A stretch of DNA of 8,853 nucleotides, taken from NCBI GenBank assembly GCA_937927525.1, contig CALBDR010000508.1, positions 1 through 8,853 of the forward strand. The letters run 5' to 3'. The translations under genes were made by a program, and so were the position numbers. The stretch is from an uncultured Candidatus Melainabacteria bacterium (GTDB taxonomy: Bacteria > Cyanobacteriota > Vampirovibrionia > LMEP-6097). Of this stretch, positions 1-6,287 are shown piece after piece (within the stretch, counting starts at the first letter, position 1; every line of letters begins with the position of its first letter). The notes beneath the pieces are model-generated. The model did not search any database and was not told the origin of the DNA. It saw nothing but the letters and a program-made list of their open reading frames with translations.

Positions 1-607
1 TAATAACACGCCGCCAATCTGGTGCAAACCGAATAATAAGTTCTGCCAAAACTTTCTTATCATAGGTAACATTCTCCTGATCAAGCATCCAGACCAAACG
101 CTTCATGAACTGCATGGACAGTTCGGCAAGCATCTTCTTATTGGTGTTAAACTCATAGACACCACAGCGTGAATGCAATGGTTCAATGATACGATTCTTG
201 AAGTTGCAGGTGAGAATAAACCGGCAGTTTCTAGAGAACTCCTCGATGAATCCACGAAGAGCTGGTTGGAATGACTGTGCGTTGAGATAGTCAGCCTCGT
301 CAAGGATAACTACCTTGTATCCTCCAGTCAAAGATACAGAGGATGCAAACTGCTTAATCTTATTGCGAAGGGTATCGATGTTACCTTCCTCAGAACCGTT
401 GATCAGGATAAAGTCGAGATCGAGTTCATTACACAGCGCTTTGGCTACAGTAGTCTTACCCAGGCCAGCAGTACCCGTAAAGAGCATATTAGGAAGTTCT
501 CCCGAAGCCAGGACCTGCTTGAAGGTATCGAGCAGTGACTTCGGGAGAATACAATCATCGATCTTCTGTGGACGGTATTTTTCTACCCATAGAAAATCAT
601 CATTCAT
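1..607 (-). CDS. 44: Sliding-clamp loader large subunit (T4 gp44-like), 3' end cut by window edge
   Basis: Reading the minus strand from ATG 607 gives an open frame with no stop to base 1. It holds about 202 codons, against 319 aa for T4 gp44, so roughly the last third lies outside. This AAA+ ATPase loads the gp45 clamp onto primer-template DNA together with gp62. Visible motifs are an N-terminal WVEKYRP segment (residues 7-13) typical of clamp loaders, Walker A GTAGLGKTT (45-53) followed by VAKALC as in T4, Walker B VVILDEAD (99-106), and the SRC arginine-finger motif (146-148). The last visible residues, FAPDWRR, match the FPDFRK region of T4 gp44. The start at 607 has AGG nine bases upstream, and promoter P1 lies directly in front. 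Identification is firm. Gene 62 would be expected next, beyond the window. Confidence 0.96.
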   Translation of the reverse strand, partial: MNDDFLWVEKYRPQKIDDCILPKSLLDTFKQVLASGELPNMLFTGTAGLGKTTVAKALCNELDLDFILINGSEEGNIDTLRNKIKQFASSVSLTGGYKVVILDEADYLNAQSFQPALRGFIEEFSRNCRFILTCNFKNRIIEPLHSRCGVYEFNTNKKMLAELSMQFMKRLVWMLDQENVTYDKKVLAELIIRFAPDWRRVI

Positions 608-630
608 TATATAGTGCCTTACTGTTAGAG

Positions 631-667
631 TAAAAAGATTATATCACAGTTAGGGGTTAATGTAAAC
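631..667 (-). promoter_or_regulatory. Promoter P1 for gp44 (T4-early/sigma70 type)
   Basis: On the minus strand the -35 box is TTTACA (666-661, preceded by G667), followed by a 17-nt spacer (660-644) and a perfect -10 TATAAT (643-638). The expected start site is A631, giving a leader of about 24 nt to the gp44 ATG. The box GTTTAC is the -35 form typical of T4 early promoters. It sits in one of only two gaps of meaningful size in the window (608-670), which otherwise contains only the gp44 ribosome binding site. It probably gives clamp-loader expression independent of the upstream operon. Confidence 0.75.
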
Positions 668-670
668 AGG

Positions 671-856
671 TTAGTCTTTGTCAGCTTTCAAGCCTTTTAC
701 GTAAGAGAATGAGCAGCCTTGAATAAAGTATGTCATGTTATCAAGAAGCTCTGTAATCTCATCAGCTTTAAAGGTATGGTAGACGCGACTTTCTACTTCA
801 CCTTCAGGATCGTAGGTGATACGCTCCAAGGTGTACTCGTCAGTCCACTTTCCCAT
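671..856 (-). CDS. Small conserved-looking phage protein, unknown function (61 aa)
   Basis: This is a 61-aa acidic protein lying between the clamp and clamp-loader genes. I do not recognise a named family. The central stretch (about residues 28-55: TFKADEITELLDNMTYFIQG then CSFSYVKGL) looks like a compact helix followed by a strand. It resembles small uncharacterised proteins that I recall near gp44 in T4-like phages, but that resemblance is from memory. The ATG overlaps the stop of the upstream gene by one base (TAATG at 856), so it is probably translationally coupled. A strong hairpin lies about a dozen bases before its start (870-893). There is no signal peptide and no membrane segment. 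Position suggests a replisome accessory role, but nothing in the sequence proves it. Confidence 0.8.
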   Translation of the reverse strand: MGKWTDEYTLERITYDPEGEVESRVYHTFKADEITELLDNMTYFIQGCSFSYVKGLKADKD

Positions 857-1080
857 TACTTCTTTTTCCCAGTAGCAGCTGGGGCTGCTACTGCTTCGAC
901 CTCACCTTCTTCCTGCCGAGATTCAAGCTCTTGAATCATTTGAATAGCCTGATCACGGAGCTGACCAACAGTAGACAGTTCTTCACCTTTAAAGGCTCCG
1001 CGCTGTACGATAGCATCGATGATGGCCACAGTAGAACGACCTACCTTCATGCCAAGTTCGTTAAATTCTTCGTTGTTCAT
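856..1080 (-). CDS. Small helical protein, unknown function (74 aa), directly downstream of the clamp gene
   Basis: This 74-aa protein starts 22 bases after the stop of the sliding clamp. Its ribosome binding site is AAAGGAAA, about 11 bases before the ATG. It appears mostly helical (residues 3-55, with a helix-like stretch QLRDQAIQMIQELESRQEE), then a low-complexity Ala/Glu/Pro tail ending in GKKK. The tail is encoded by a perfect inverted repeat (870-893). In T4 the small gene next to 45 is rpbA, which lies upstream of 45 and is longer (129 aa). I see no convincing similarity, so I do not call it rpbA. No catalytic motif is visible. A clamp-binding or RNA-polymerase-binding accessory role is only a guess from position. 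Confidence 0.8.
   Translation of the reverse strand: MNNEEFNELGMKVGRSTVAIIDAIVQRGAFKGEELSTVGQLRDQAIQMIQELESRQEEGEVEAVAAPAATGKKK
870..893 (-). repeat. Perfect 10-bp inverted repeat (mRNA hairpin) before the 61-aa gene
   Basis: CAGTAGCAGC (870-879) and GCTGCTACTG (884-893) are exact reverse complements separated by a 4-base loop. In the mRNA the hairpin covers the Ala-rich tail codons of the 74-aa protein and ends about 13 bases before the ATG at 856. No T run follows on the transcribed strand, so it is not an intrinsic terminator. It could modulate coupling or mRNA stability, or be a by-product of alternating Ala and Val codons. Confidence 0.6.
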
Positions 1081-1102
1081 TTTGAAATATTTCCTTTATA
1101 GT

Positions 1103-1759
1103 TTATTTTTTCTCGAGAGCAATCCAATATTGGACATTGCGGTCAGTATTCTTGAAGTGACTGACCAATTTACTTGAAACCTGTACCTCGTAGTCACCAG
1201 GCATAAGTTTCAAATTATCAATACCGATAGTGAATCCATCGCTAAGATCACCGGTAGCTTCACCTTCTACGCGGATAGTGAAGTTATTAGCAGTAGCATT
1301 CTTTGTATCAGTAATGATTAGTTTAACAGACTCATCATCTGCATCAACCTTGATCTGCTTGTGACCTAAGGCTGAAGCGGCACGCTTGAGCTTGTTGAGG
1401 GTTTCCTGAGTCAAAGTGAATTTGACTTCTGGTTCAGGCATAGTCACTTCACGGCTTGGAGGCTGAGTAAGCATACCAATATCAGAGTAGTAGTACTTGA
1501 TACTAGAGCCGTTGCCTGCCAGTGACAGCGAGTCTTCATTGAACTGGATTTCAGCATCATCAACCAGACTCATAACACGTACGAGTTCCTGTGCGTCATA
1601 GATACCAAAGTCCATAGGGATAGGTTCATCGAGCTCAATCTTAGCCATGATGTTCTTGGCTTCAGACACAATACTGAGAGCAGTGCCTTGCTTGAACACG
1701 ATGTTCTGGTTAATTGACCCGAAGTTCTGTAGCACCTCGAGCATATCATTCGCTTGCAT
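1103..1759 (-). CDS. 45: DNA polymerase sliding clamp (T4 gp45-like)
   Basis: This 218-aa protein (T4 gp45 is 228 aa) is the trimeric ring that tethers the phage DNA polymerase; in T4 it also activates late transcription. The N-terminal segment (LQNFGSINQNIVFKQG, then DFGIYDAQELVRVMSLVDDAEI) aligns with the T4 LKNFATINSGIMLKSG and DVAIYDLNGFLGILSLVNDDAEI regions. The C-terminal LMPGDYEVQVSSK and YWIALE match T4 MQPGNYKLLLWAK and YVVALE. The start chosen is ATG 1759, not the longer in-frame ATG at 1807. GAAGGA sits seven bases before 1759 (1767-1772), the T4 protein starts at the same place, and the extra residues (Cys/Met/Trp-rich) are simply upstream gene sequence read in another frame. It overlaps the DUF3310 gene by 14 bases. 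Confidence 0.95.
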   Translation of the reverse strand: MQANDMLEVLQNFGSINQNIVFKQGTALSIVSEAKNIMAKIELDEPIPMDFGIYDAQELVRVMSLVDDAEIQFNEDSLSLAGNGSSIKYYYSDIGMLTQPPSREVTMPEPEVKFTLTQETLNKLKRAASALGHKQIKVDADDESVKLIITDTKNATANNFTIRVEGEATGDLSDGFTIGIDNLKLMPGDYEVQVSSKLVSHFKNTDRNVQYWIALEKK

Positions 1760-2036
1760 TATTAATTCCTTCTTCCAAATCATGCACATGCATAGCCATG
1801 ATCGCATAGTGTGCGATCTTCATCAGGTCATCGCGATTGCGTCCACCTTTCTTTCCATAGCGCTGAGCATACTTCATAACATTACCTAAACAAAAGCCCA
1901 TGCCATGTCCGGAATCGATTATGAACTCAGTAGCCTGAAACTTGTTCTTGGAGTAGTGCTTTTCGTACGTACCCTGGATATATTCTTCAAGTTCGTAAAG
2001 GATACGATCTTCACTGTATTTCATAACAACGTCCAT
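1746..2036 (-). CDS. DUF3310-family protein
   Basis: This is a 96-aa protein, or 92 aa if it starts at Met5. The C-terminal two thirds carries the pattern of the DUF3310 family found in many phages: FQATEFIIDSG, then FCLGNVMKYAQRYGKKGG, then a DDLMKIAHYAIMAMH helix. The family's biochemical function is not established to my knowledge; its members are often near nucleotide-metabolism and replication genes. It is the first gene after promoter P2. If transcription starts near 2047, the leader to ATG 2036 is only about 11 bases with no ribosome binding site. ATG 2024 has GGA seven bases ahead and may be the true start. Its stop (1746) overlaps the start of the clamp gene, so the clamp is probably coupled to it. 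Confidence 0.85.
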   Translation of the reverse strand: MDVVMKYSEDRILYELEEYIQGTYEKHYSKNKFQATEFIIDSGHGMGFCLGNVMKYAQRYGKKGGRNRDDLMKIAHYAIMAMHVHDLEEGINNASE

Positions 2037-2046
2037 AATTAATTTA

Positions 2047-2083
2047 TCTAGTGATTATACCATAATAAAGTATGGTTGTAAAC
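2047..2083 (-). promoter_or_regulatory. Promoter P2 before DUF3310 and the clamp gene (T4-early/sigma70 type)
   Basis: On the minus strand the -35 is TTTACA (2082-2077, preceded by G2083, the last base of the methyltransferase stop codon), followed by a 17-nt spacer (2076-2060) and a perfect -10 TATAAT (2059-2054). The expected start is around 2047-2048. The architecture is identical to P1: the same GTTTACA, the same spacing and the same -10. The gap 2037-2082 holds this promoter and nothing else visible. It would express DUF3310, gp45 and the small genes separately from the modification operon. Confidence 0.77.
2060..2075. repeat. Short inverted repeat inside the P2 spacer
   Basis: CCATA (2060-2064) and TATGG (2071-2075) form a perfect 5-bp inverted repeat with a 6-base AT centre. 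It fills almost the whole spacer between the -35 and -10 boxes of P2. A dyad here is where a repressor or activator could bind. P1 does not have it, and it is short enough to arise by chance. Confidence 0.35.
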
Positions 2084-3273
2084 TATAAAAATGCCTCAAG
2101 TGTGTTTGGTTTGACGTCATACCAGAAGTCTTGAATCTTATTGTCCTGGATAGCAAAGTCAGACCCGTACATTTCAATCTCGTCATCTACAAACCTCTTG
2201 ACGTTTTCAGCCATGTCTCTGGCTGTAGTCACAGGAACGTTCTGGCAGATCATGTTCAAGTTCTTGATTCCACCTTGAAGCTGAAAGTCCTTTGGCATCT
2301 TCATGATATCTAGGCACTCTCTTACAGACAAGTACCGATCAGCGTCTGGATGAGTGATCATATAAGGCATATGTCCTACAAAGGCTCCGATATAGTCCTT
2401 AGGAATCTCAGTTGTCTTTCTCATGATGTTACCGCCTGCAGCCAGCTTGTCTCCCATTCGAGTAGCCTTAGATGCCTGCTTTTCATACCCCTTATCAGTC
2501 AGCCAGCTGGCCATGTCATAGTAGCTGCCGCCGTTATCTTCAAAGTGATGAAGAACGTTTGTAGTCCTGTCAATCATCTTAAAGAAGTCACTGTGGCTCA
2601 TGCCGCCGTGGACCTCTTCAAGTATGTACTTATAGAACGGGTTATCCGTGGGTGCTTCCTTTTGAACAATGATCTGAGACATCGGATCATCATCGTTTCT
2701 GGCTGAGGACCTGATCTGATCCTCTATTCGAGTATGAGGTCTCTTGTAGTAGTCAAACTTTGGAACACCGCTACCTTTCCAGAAAAAGTAAAAGGAACGG
2801 TCCCTGATTTGACTCAGACCGTGCAGGAGTGACTTTGTCTTGTAGAGGGTAAAAGTATACCCGTTTTCGCGTGCAATCTGCCTCAGCTTATTGACTACAG
2901 GCTCACCCATCTTACTGGCTAAGCGAGGAGCGTTCTCACCCCAAAAGACTTTAGGTTGAATCTGTTCAAGTACATACTTTGCAGAAGTGATCATCCAGTC
3001 GTTTGTATGGCTGTCACTGCTAGAAGACACACTCAGGCTGGACAGGCCCGCGCACGGACAGACGGTGTTGACCACATCAACATTTCCTGCCTTGTGTTCA
3101 GATTCATCCAGCTTGTAGTAAGGTACCTTACGCTCATAGTGCTCAAGAAGCTGGCTGTCGTTTGCTTCAAAGTCAGAGTAGGACAGGATGTACTCAGGTG
3201 GTGTCCCAAATACATCCTGCATGGCAAAGGTCTCCCCACCGATCAGTGGAACGATGCTTGCATAACTAGTCAT
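2083..3273 (-). CDS. Divergent cytosine-C5 DNA methyltransferase family protein
   Basis: This 396-aa protein has the ordered motifs of C5-cytosine methyltransferases. A degenerate SAM-binding motif I lies near residues 8-17 (PLIGGETFAM in place of FxGxGG). Motif IV is CPCAGLS (72-78), with the presumed nucleophile Cys74. Motif VI is GEN (112-114), motif VIII is QIRDR (155-159), motif IX is SVRECLDIMKMPKDF (316-330) and motif X is QNVPV (344-348). The region between VIII and IX (about 170-310) would be the target-recognition part and is unlike anything I can name. The ATG (3273) overlaps the dehydrogenase stop by 8 bases; the ribosome binding site is weak. In an hmC phage the C5 position is normally already blocked, so the substrate is uncertain: host DNA, unmodified phage DNA, or a different C5 reaction. 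The family call is firm; the activity is inferred. Confidence 0.88.
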   Translation of the reverse strand: MTSYASIVPLIGGETFAMQDVFGTPPEYILSYSDFEANDSQLLEHYERKVPYYKLDESEHKAGNVDVVNTVCPCAGLSSLSVSSSSDSHTNDWMITSAKYVLEQIQPKVFWGENAPRLASKMGEPVVNKLRQIARENGYTFTLYKTKSLLHGLSQIRDRSFYFFWKGSGVPKFDYYKRPHTRIEDQIRSSARNDDDPMSQIIVQKEAPTDNPFYKYILEEVHGGMSHSDFFKMIDRTTNVLHHFEDNGGSYYDMASWLTDKGYEKQASKATRMGDKLAAGGNIMRKTTEIPKDYIGAFVGHMPYMITHPDADRYLSVRECLDIMKMPKDFQLQGGIKNLNMICQNVPVTTARDMAENVKRFVDDEIEMYGSDFAIQDNKIQDFWYDVKPNTLEAFL

Positions 3274-4081
3274 AATTTACGTTTTGTTCCAATTCACGTT
3301 CATCTTTTTTGTACTTGCTACGATATTTATTGTTCTCCTCAATGACCTTTTCAAGGATAGTAAAGTCTGGAGCAAAGAATGAAAGCGCCTTAGTGTCTTT
3401 AGGGAAGCACGCACCTCCAAAGCCTCGCTTATTATCAAAGCCAGGAACTACGGTATGACTAGTACCGATACGGGGATCAGCTGAGATGGCAAGACGGATA
3501 CGGTTGTAGTTTCCATGTCCATTGACTACATCATAGAACTGATTGAACCACAGGACCTTTGTAGCTAAGAAGCTGTTGATCCCATACTTGATCAGGCTAG
3601 CCTCAGCCACAGTAACATGAAACACGTTGCACTGGCGGCACAGAGAGAAGTCTTCATACAGGCGCTCGATAGCGTGACACGCAGAAGAGTCACCTCCAAA
3701 GACGTGCATGGTTGGGTTGATGAAATCCTCGTTAGCATTCTTTTCGGTTAAGAATTCTGGATTATAGACGACTCGTTCCGGAGCCAAGGCAGCTAGGCTT
3801 TCCATGATGTCAGGTGTGACTGTTGACTTGACTACGATGTAGCCTGCTGTCTTTTCAATAAGCTCCGTGACGCAGCTCTCTACGATAGACGAGTTGATCT
3901 TGCCATCATCTGACATTGGAGTAGGCACGGCAACAAATGTTGCTGATGGATCAAAGGCAGACAGGCCATCGATATCTGTATCATACCTAGGATCAACGAT
4001 GTACTTCTCTACGCCTCTTTGACTGAAACCATAGTCTACTGCCTGGCCTACAAAGCCGTGTCCAACAATACCAATACGCAT
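3266..4081 (-). CDS. ugd: UDP-glucose 6-dehydrogenase family, compact form
   Basis: This 271-aa NAD-dependent enzyme is predicted to oxidise UDP-glucose to UDP-glucuronate. The N-terminal Rossmann motif is GHGFVG (7-12). The PEFLTE segment (108-113), Lys165 and Asn169 in IKYGINSF, and the catalytic-Cys motif FGGACFPKD (221-229, Cys225) all match the dehydrogenase family. Cellular enzymes run to about 390-430 aa with a C-terminal UDP-binding domain. This one ends about 45 residues after the catalytic Cys, so that domain is missing, with no remnant before the next gene. The start is ATG 4081, forming TAATG with the epimerase stop and with GGAG seven bases upstream; the longer in-frame ATG at 4111 lacks these. 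Another UDP-sugar dehydrogenase specificity cannot be excluded, but the neighbouring UDP-GlcA epimerase supports UDP-glucose. Confidence 0.88.
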   Translation of the reverse strand: MRIGIVGHGFVGQAVDYGFSQRGVEKYIVDPRYDTDIDGLSAFDPSATFVAVPTPMSDDGKINSSIVESCVTELIEKTAGYIVVKSTVTPDIMESLAALAPERVVYNPEFLTEKNANEDFINPTMHVFGGDSSACHAIERLYEDFSLCRQCNVFHVTVAEASLIKYGINSFLATKVLWFNQFYDVVNGHGNYNRIRLAISADPRIGTSHTVVPGFDNKRGFGGACFPKDTKALSFFAPDFTILEKVIEENNKYRSKYKKDERELEQNVNYD

Positions 4082-5043
4082 TAGTTTACTCCATAGTAAG
4101 ATTTGTACCATTCAATGAACTTAGCCACACCGTCTTCAATCGAGGTGGTAGGCTTGTACCCCAGCTTCTGAAGCTTAGTCGTATCAGACCAAGTCTCAGG
4201 AGTATCTGCGGGGTGCGCAGGAACCAGCTTACGATCAGCTTTTCTATCCAGATTCTTTTCGATATGATCTACAAAGTCAACGAGATTTACCTGAGCGCCA
4301 TAGCCAATATTAAAGATCTCATGCTTTTCACTCTGTGTGCCGTTCAGGATGTTATCTGATACTAGTTTGATACCTTCTACAATATCGTCAACGTATGTAA
4401 AGTCTCGCTTCATATCACCGTAGTTGTAAAGCTCGATAGGCTCACCTTTAACGATTGAGTTGGTGAACTTAAACAGCGCCATGTCTGGCCGACCGTATGG
4501 ACCATATACAGTAAAGAACCGCAGGCCAGCAGAGAACGGAATGTTCTTGGAATGCATGAACTGACACTCGTTGGCTCGCTTGGACCAGCCGTATGGATTG
4601 TTCTGGTGCTCTGGACGATCATGCTCGTTCCACGGCAGAGGCTGGCCATGCATTACACATGAGCTAGAAGCGTATACAACTGGTACTTTACACTCTTCCG
4701 CTCCTTCAATGATACGCTGAGTGCCCGTAATGTTTGTATCGATATAGTGCTGAGGCTCATCCATAGCATGCCGAGGATTAGCATATGCAGCCAAGTGGAT
4801 AACAATATCTACATCTTTAAGCATAGCGCTCCAAGGTGAGTATTGGATATCTCCACTAATCAAGTTTTTAGGATCAAGCCCGTGCTTTTCTTTTAGAAGT
4901 CGAGCTCGCTCTTCTTTTAGCTCTACTTCATAATAGTCGTTAAAATTGTCAATGCCGTGGACTTCATGCCCTTCGGCTAAAAGTCGTTTGGCTGTGTGGT
5001 AGCCGATCATTCCGGCGATACCGGTAATAAAAATCTTACTCAT
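4081..5043 (-). CDS. UDP-glucuronate 4-epimerase-like SDR enzyme
   Basis: This 320-aa extended short-chain dehydrogenase/reductase is full length for the family. It has an NAD-binding GIAGMIG motif (8-14), the DNFNDYY segment (32-38) typical of UDP-GlcA epimerases, a Ser cluster YASSS (124-128), and the catalytic pair Tyr151 and Lys155 (YGWSK). The segment TVYGPYGRPDMALFKF (178-193) is characteristic of enzymes that convert UDP-GlcA to UDP-GalA. As I recall, the Thr and Arg in it (T178, R185) hold the sugar carboxylate in characterised family members. UDP-glucose epimerases and UDP-GlcA decarboxylases have different sequences here. Its ATG overlaps the glycosyltransferase stop (ATGA, 5040-5043), with GAGGT nine bases upstream, and its stop overlaps the dehydrogenase start. 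The pair therefore looks like a two-step UDP-Glc to UDP-GlcA to UDP-GalA module feeding the transferase. Confidence 0.9.
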   Translation of the reverse strand: MSKIFITGIAGMIGYHTAKRLLAEGHEVHGIDNFNDYYEVELKEERARLLKEKHGLDPKNLISGDIQYSPWSAMLKDVDIVIHLAAYANPRHAMDEPQHYIDTNITGTQRIIEGAEECKVPVVYASSSCVMHGQPLPWNEHDRPEHQNNPYGWSKRANECQFMHSKNIPFSAGLRFFTVYGPYGRPDMALFKFTNSIVKGEPIELYNYGDMKRDFTYVDDIVEGIKLVSDNILNGTQSEKHEIFNIGYGAQVNLVDFVDHIEKNLDRKADRKLVPAHPADTPETWSDTTKLQKLGYKPTTSIEDGVAKFIEWYKSYYGVN

Positions 5044-6287
5044 GCAAAAAATACCTCTAGTCCTTGTGGTTGGTTTTCAGTCGTGTTGATTGCCTTATCC
5101 ATAATGTCATTAACAACAGGCTCAGAGTCTGAGTGTTGCTTCCAAAATTCAAAGGCCATCTCACGCCAATCATCTCTCATAGCAGGGTCCGCTTTAAGTC
5201 TATTCATAATATCCAGACACTCATTAAAGTTTGAGTAGTCCAGCCCGATTGTGCCGGTATCTTTACATTCGGTGACCGGCTTACCTTGTACCTTATGCTC
5301 CACGTTATCACAGAAGTGCTTGTGGAAGATAGGTACTGCACCTGAAGCTATGACTTCAGCGTGGCAGTTCTCAATGTTGTTTCCATATGTTTCAGCTTTA
5401 AGGTGGTACAGGTCAGATCCGAAAGCGGAGAAGGACATCCTTTCCATACACTCGTCATTGACGTACTGAGGGTAGAGGTAGGCGCCGTTACCTTCAGACT
5501 CCTGTCCATAGAACTCAGGCAAGAACTTCTGAGTCTCACCGTGCTTCTTTTCCGGACGGAAGTAGTTTACCACCTTTCGCCTATCTGTAGGCTCCTTGTT
5601 ATTATTATCTCGATACAGGACAAGAGGATACTGGATGCTTGCCTCTAGGCCTTCCAAGATTGTGATGTATTTATGATCCATCAAAGCGTCCTGGTGGAAG
5701 TCAATCATAAGTGATGGACCCTTCCACATTGCTGTCCGCCCGATCCAGCGGATCAGGTTGTGCTGCTGCTCCTCGATAGGCTTCCAGTACTTTGATCGAT
5801 GTCCATCATAGTCAAAGCCTAGACCCATCTTAGTAAGAGGAGTCTTGATTCGATTCTTAGTCATGAACTTAGAGAAGTCGTTCTTAAGGCTATGAGTCAT
5901 GATGACGTCTACCTTTTCGGATACCTCTTTAAGGTTGGCATTGCGTGCAATGGAAGCTGCCTTGTGGTCTACGTTGATAAACGCTTTTCGCACTGTGACT
6001 GCATCAAGGAGCTTAAGAAAGTTGTCCTGGCATTCCTGCGGATGAGACTTAGATGGTATTGAATAGACTATGCAGATGTCATGCTCGTTAATCATGCTCG
6101 CCATCTTTTCCCATTCCGTACCTACATTCATCTCAACCTGATCGATAGGCAGGCCCTTGGCTCTACCCCACTTCTTATCATTTGCTGAAAGGATAGTGGC
6201 GCCTGTAACCTTCTGCATCTGGATAGCGCACTGAGTCACGCCGCAGCCTTCAGTTCCTCGTCCTAGTAAGATCACTGATTTATTCAT
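5040..6287 (-). CDS. agt: DNA hmC glycosyltransferase, T4 alpha-glucosyltransferase (Agt) homologue
   Basis: This 415-aa protein (T4 Agt is 400 aa) should transfer a sugar from a UDP-sugar onto 5-hydroxymethylcytosine in DNA. Matches to T4 Agt run the whole length: RGTEGCGVTQ (10-19) with RGLEGCGVTK; the VDH segment (106-108); MTHSLKNDF (130-138) with FSHSDNGDF; NLIRWIGRTAMWKG (177-190) with NINRWIGRTTTWKG; ECMERMSFSAFG (279-290) with EMLERMSKSGFG; and HAEVIASGAVPIF (309-321) with HLELGACGTIPVF. A Lys/Arg/Asn-rich stretch around 225-270 is longer than and unlike the T4 sequence. The start is ATG 6287 (AAGGA at 6296-6300, spacing 8) rather than ATG 6308. It overlaps the preceding gene by 8 bases. 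The family is clear. The donor may not be UDP-glucose, given the two nucleotide-sugar enzymes immediately downstream. Confidence 0.93.
   Translation of the reverse strand: MNKSVILLGRGTEGCGVTQCAIQMQKVTGATILSANDKKWGRAKGLPIDQVEMNVGTEWEKMASMINEHDICIVYSIPSKSHPQECQDNFLKLLDAVTVRKAFINVDHKAASIARNANLKEVSEKVDVIMTHSLKNDFSKFMTKNRIKTPLTKMGLGFDYDGHRSKYWKPIEEQQHNLIRWIGRTAMWKGPSLMIDFHQDALMDHKYITILEGLEASIQYPLVLYRDNNNKEPTDRRKVVNYFRPEKKHGETQKFLPEFYGQESEGNGAYLYPQYVNDECMERMSFSAFGSDLYHLKAETYGNNIENCHAEVIASGAVPIFHKHFCDNVEHKVQGKPVTECKDTGTIGLDYSNFNECLDIMNRLKADPAMRDDWREMAFEFWKQHSDSEPVVNDIMDKAINTTENQPQGLEVFFA

Noticed and set aside
315..614. Plus-strand open frame of 99 aa
   Set aside because: It is antisense to the gp44 Walker A and B region, which is unmistakable on the minus strand.
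856..1080. Possible rpbA (RNA polymerase-binding protein) by position next to gene 45
   Set aside because: It is on the wrong side of gene 45 compared with T4, is much shorter, and has no recognisable similarity.
1760..1807. N-terminal extension of the sliding clamp from ATG 1807
   Set aside because: The extra residues come from the DUF3310 gene read in another frame. T4 gp45 starts at the residue equivalent to 1759, where a good ribosome binding site is present.
2350..2706. Plus-strand open frame of 118 aa
   Set aside because: It is antisense to the target-recognition part of the methyltransferase gene. It has no ribosome binding site or family resemblance.
2956..3345. Plus-strand open frame of 129 aa
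   Set aside because: It lies wholly opposite the methyltransferase and dehydrogenase genes, whose motifs are clear, and has no recognisable domain. It is an antisense shadow.
4410..4649. Minus-strand open frame of 79 aa inside the epimerase gene
   Set aside because: It is a different frame of a gene with intact catalytic motifs. The composition is Ser/Thr-rich shadow sequence.
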